This document shows, in pieces, positions 62,065 through 64,000 of a stretch of DNA of 64,000 nucleotides. A program made the translations under genes and the position numbers. The stretch spans positions 399,124 to 463,123 of the forward strand of contig NZ_LN831278.1 of NCBI RefSeq assembly GCF_900069005.2. The letters run 5' to 3'. How positions within the stretch are numbered: position 1 is the first letter of the stretch; each line of letters opens with the position of its first letter. The DNA is from Paenibacillus sp. GM2 (GTDB taxonomy: Bacteria; Bacillota; Bacilli; Paenibacillales; Paenibacillaceae). A model generated the notes under the pieces. That model saw only the letters and a program-made list of their open reading frames with translations, was not told the origin of the DNA and did not search any database.

Positions 62065-63273
62065 ATGCCGCAGTATGCATATCGCGGGAAGGATGTCGAA
62101 TCAGGGCGCAGCTGCCGCGGCGTCATCCAGGCGATCGACCGCAGCAGCGCTCTGACCGAGCTGAAGCAGCAGTATATCGTGACGGATATCCACGAGCAGC
62201 GGGAGACCGTCTGGAATAAAGAGTTCTACATCGGCAGCCCGGTCAAGAATGAACAGTTCGTCGTATTCTGCCGCCAATTTGCTACGATGATCCGCGCTGG
62301 CATATCAATTGTTGAGGCGACGAATGTGCTGGCGGCACAATGCGAGAGCAAGCCTCTGGCCAAGACGCTGCATGAGGTGAATGCCGAGCTTCGCAAAGGC
62401 AATACGTTCTCCGGTGCGATCTCGGCTTATCCGCGCATCTTCCCCGCGATATTTGTCCATATGATCCGGGCCGGGGAAGAATCGGGCAGCATGGAGGATA
62501 CGCTGGAGCGGCTGGCCGTCTATTTTGAACGAGCGCATTATACCCGGGAAAAGGTGAAATCGGCGATGACCTATCCGGCTATCGTCAGCATTATGGCCGT
62601 CTTTGTAGTCGTTTTTCTGCTGAAATTTATTATTCCCCGCTTTCAGACGATGTTCACGCAGCTTGGCGGTGATCTGCCGGCGATTACCCGCTTCACTCTC
62701 TCGCTGAGCCAAAGCATCGAGGAGCGCTGGTACATTTGGCTAATGGTTATGGTCTGGATTGCCGCGGTGATATATTTATTGCTCCGCTGGGAACGGGGCG
62801 CCTATGCCTGGGATTATTTCAAGCTGAAAGTGCCGGTGTTTGGCCTGTTGAATCGCAAGAGCGCTATCGCCCAAATGACGCGCACCTTGTCTTCGCTCTA
62901 TGCAAGCGCGGTGCCCGTTCTACAATCCTTGGCCATCGTGGAGAAGGTGGTCGGCAACAAGGTAATTGGGGCGACGATCCGCGAATGCCAAATCTCGCTT
63001 CGCCAGGGCCGCCCGCTTTCGGAGCCGCTCAAGCAATCATGGATTTTCCCTCCGCTTGTCACCCAGTTGATCCTGGTCGGTGAAGAGACCGGCTCGATCG
63101 ATACGATGCTGGGCAAGGTGGCCGATTTCTATGAGCGTGATGTTGAAAATAGCGTGGACAAGCTCAAGCAGTTGATAGAACCGATAATGATTGTCCTTCT
63201 GGCCGGTGTCGTAGGCTTTATTATGGCATCCATCATGATACCGATGCTGAGCCTTTATGGAAATATAAGCTAA
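62065..63273 (+). CDS. pilC: Type IV pilus inner-membrane platform protein
   Basis: The 402-residue GspF/PilC protein has two cytoplasmic repeats (FCRQFATMIRAGISIVEAT, then MTRTLSSLYASAVPVLQSL) and three membrane segments, with the typical end VLLAGVVGFIMASIMIPMLS. It forms the core platform for PilB and PilT. Its ATG is one base after the pilT stop, behind AGAAGGG. The frame starts earlier inside pilT, but without a site. Confidence 0.94.
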   Translation: MPQYAYRGKDVESGRSCRGVIQAIDRSSALTELKQQYIVTDIHEQRETVWNKEFYIGSPVKNEQFVVFCRQFATMIRAGISIVEATNVLAAQCESKPLAKTLHEVNAELRKGNTFSGAISAYPRIFPAIFVHMIRAGEESGSMEDTLERLAVYFERAHYTREKVKSAMTYPAIVSIMAVFVVVFLLKFIIPRFQTMFTQLGGDLPAITRFTLSLSQSIEERWYIWLMVMVWIAAVIYLLLRWERGAYAWDYFKLKVPVFGLLNRKSAIAQMTRTLSSLYASAVPVLQSLAIVEKVVGNKVIGATIRECQISLRQGRPLSEPLKQSWIFPPLVTQLILVGEETGSIDTMLGKVADFYERDVENSVDKLKQLIEPIMIVLLAGVVGFIMASIMIPMLSLYGNIS

Positions 63274-63447
63274 GTAGAGGCAATTCAGAAAGTTCATTTT
63301 TTATCAGAAAAATTATCGAGTCGAGGTCAATTCTGGCTTTATTCAACTAGAGCGTTTTGAAAAAAACATAAATCGGAAGGTTAAGCTTTAGTGCTGAAAA
63401 GCGGGCTTTTGAACACTCATCTAAAAAAAATTGGGAGGTTAACGATT

Positions 63448-63885
63448 ATGACTGCACTCATCCACCGTTTGAGAAAAGAAGAGAAGGGGCTTACCCTCAT
63501 CGAATTGCTGGCTGTTATCGTGATTATTGGGATTATCGCGGCTATTGCTGTACCGCTGATTACAGGAATGCTGGATAAAACTAAGGATAATGCCCGCGTG
63601 GCGACGGCAAACCAGCTGTTTGAGGCGGCGAAGCTGCGGTCGATTGCAATTAATAACGGGGAGCTGAAGGAGAGCCATTCATTAGCTGATTTAATAGGAG
63701 ATGAATACATTCAGGCAGGACTGACAGATCCGAAGACGGGAAAATCTTTTGGAGCCGGGACCACAGTAAATTTAGATAAAATAAACTCTACTGAACCGGT
63801 TGTTTCGCTGGCTGTTGATGGAGATACCTTCACCTACACCGTGGAGGAATTAACCAAGAGCACCGCAACCGCTAAAGCCCCTTAA
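63448..63885 (+). CDS. Major type IV pilin
   Basis: The 145-residue pilin has a short leader (RLRKEEKG) and the cleavage and assembly sequence EKGLTLIELLAVIVIIGIIA with +5 Glu. A helix and a beta-rich C-terminus follow. Its position after pilC and its strong GGGAGG site mark it as the likely major subunit. The start is at 63448, since the earlier frame opening at 63391 has no ribosome site. Confidence 0.92.
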   Translation: MTALIHRLRKEEKGLTLIELLAVIVIIGIIAAIAVPLITGMLDKTKDNARVATANQLFEAAKLRSIAINNGELKESHSLADLIGDEYIQAGLTDPKTGKSFGAGTTVNLDKINSTEPVVSLAVDGDTFTYTVEELTKSTATAKAP

Positions 63886-63904
63886 GGCGAAAATAAACAA
63901 GACG

Positions 63905-64000
63905 ATGAATCTTACGACTATGATAACCGTTAACTTTATCATCGGATTGGGGGCCGGCTGGGCGCTTGGCGAGGCCGGCCGATGGCTGCTCGCCCGGCGC
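63905..64000 (+). CDS. Start of a hydrophobic protein cut by the window edge, possibly prepilin peptidase
   Basis: The frame is open from the ATG at 63905 (a second ATG lies at 63920) to the window end, reading MNLTTMITVNFIIGLG and then GWALGEAGRWLLARR. A membrane segment with a Gly-rich end and a following basic run is like the N-terminus of prepilin peptidases (PilD/ComC), which often follow pilC and the pilin. Only 32 codons are visible and the ribosome site is weak, so the identity is open. Confidence 0.4.
   Translation, partial: MNLTTMITVNFIIGLGAGWALGEAGRWLLARR

Overview
The window looks like chromosomal DNA of a Paenibacillus-type member of the Bacillales. The evidence is strong AGGAGG-type ribosome sites, frequent GTG and TTG starts, three copies of the sugar-ABC cassette typical of this group (lipoprotein binding protein, two LplB/LplC-like permeases, and a YesM/YesN-type kinase and AraC-type regulator), a pbuE-like purine riboswitch, cytoplasmic maltodextrin enzymes, and a Gram-positive type IV pilus locus. 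No rRNA, tRNA, phage, transposase or CRISPR array was seen.

Layout. (1) 1-6088: a membrane-anchored beta-helix protein that runs off the left edge, a divergent NAD-dependent sugar epimerase, a DUF4129 membrane protein and two alpha/beta-hydrolase esterases. (2) 6191-20089: a complete glycan-uptake locus. It holds the sensor kinase, response regulator, binding protein and two permeases, then three tightly coupled cytoplasmic glycosidases (GH3, GH20-like, GH3). (3) 20281-24783: an NlpC/P60 wall hydrolase and a CNNM/CBS membrane protein on the minus strand, then a purine-riboswitch variant ahead of a COG2509-type FAD enzyme. (4) 25307-36760: a maltodextrin regulon with pullulanase, maltose phosphorylase, beta-phosphoglucomutase, neopullulanase, two LacI regulators and a Gfo/Idh/MocA oxidoreductase. 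Near-identical LacI-type operators overlap the -35 boxes of its promoters. (5) 36884-38150: about 1.3 kb of degenerate intergenic repeats with an internal duplication of about 290 bp. (6) 38461-46900 and (7) 47348-54287: two more sugar-ABC plus two-component cassettes in different gene orders, the first ending in a second Gfo/Idh enzyme. (8) 54346-56698: a phosphopantetheinyl transferase and a cystine/dicarboxylate-type symporter. (9) 56801-64000: a type IV pilus locus with three pseudopilin-like genes leftward and pilB, pilT, pilC, a pilin and the start of another gene rightward.

How it works together. The three cassettes would each sense an extracellular glycan, import oligosaccharides using an ATPase encoded elsewhere, and pass them to cytoplasmic enzymes. 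In the maltodextrin section, branched dextrins are debranched and cut to maltose, phosphorolysed to glucose plus beta-glucose-1-phosphate, and isomerised to glucose-6-phosphate, with LacI-type repression of the whole set. An operator of the same type stands ahead of the kinase gene at 47348, which may tie that transporter to the same regulon.

The observations most worth a second look are the riboswitch, which has a guanine-type C at the specificity position but a pbuE-like ON expression platform and several changed core bases; the heptanucleotide tandem repeat filling the leader of pgmB-mapA; the shared operator set; and the intergenic repeat array.
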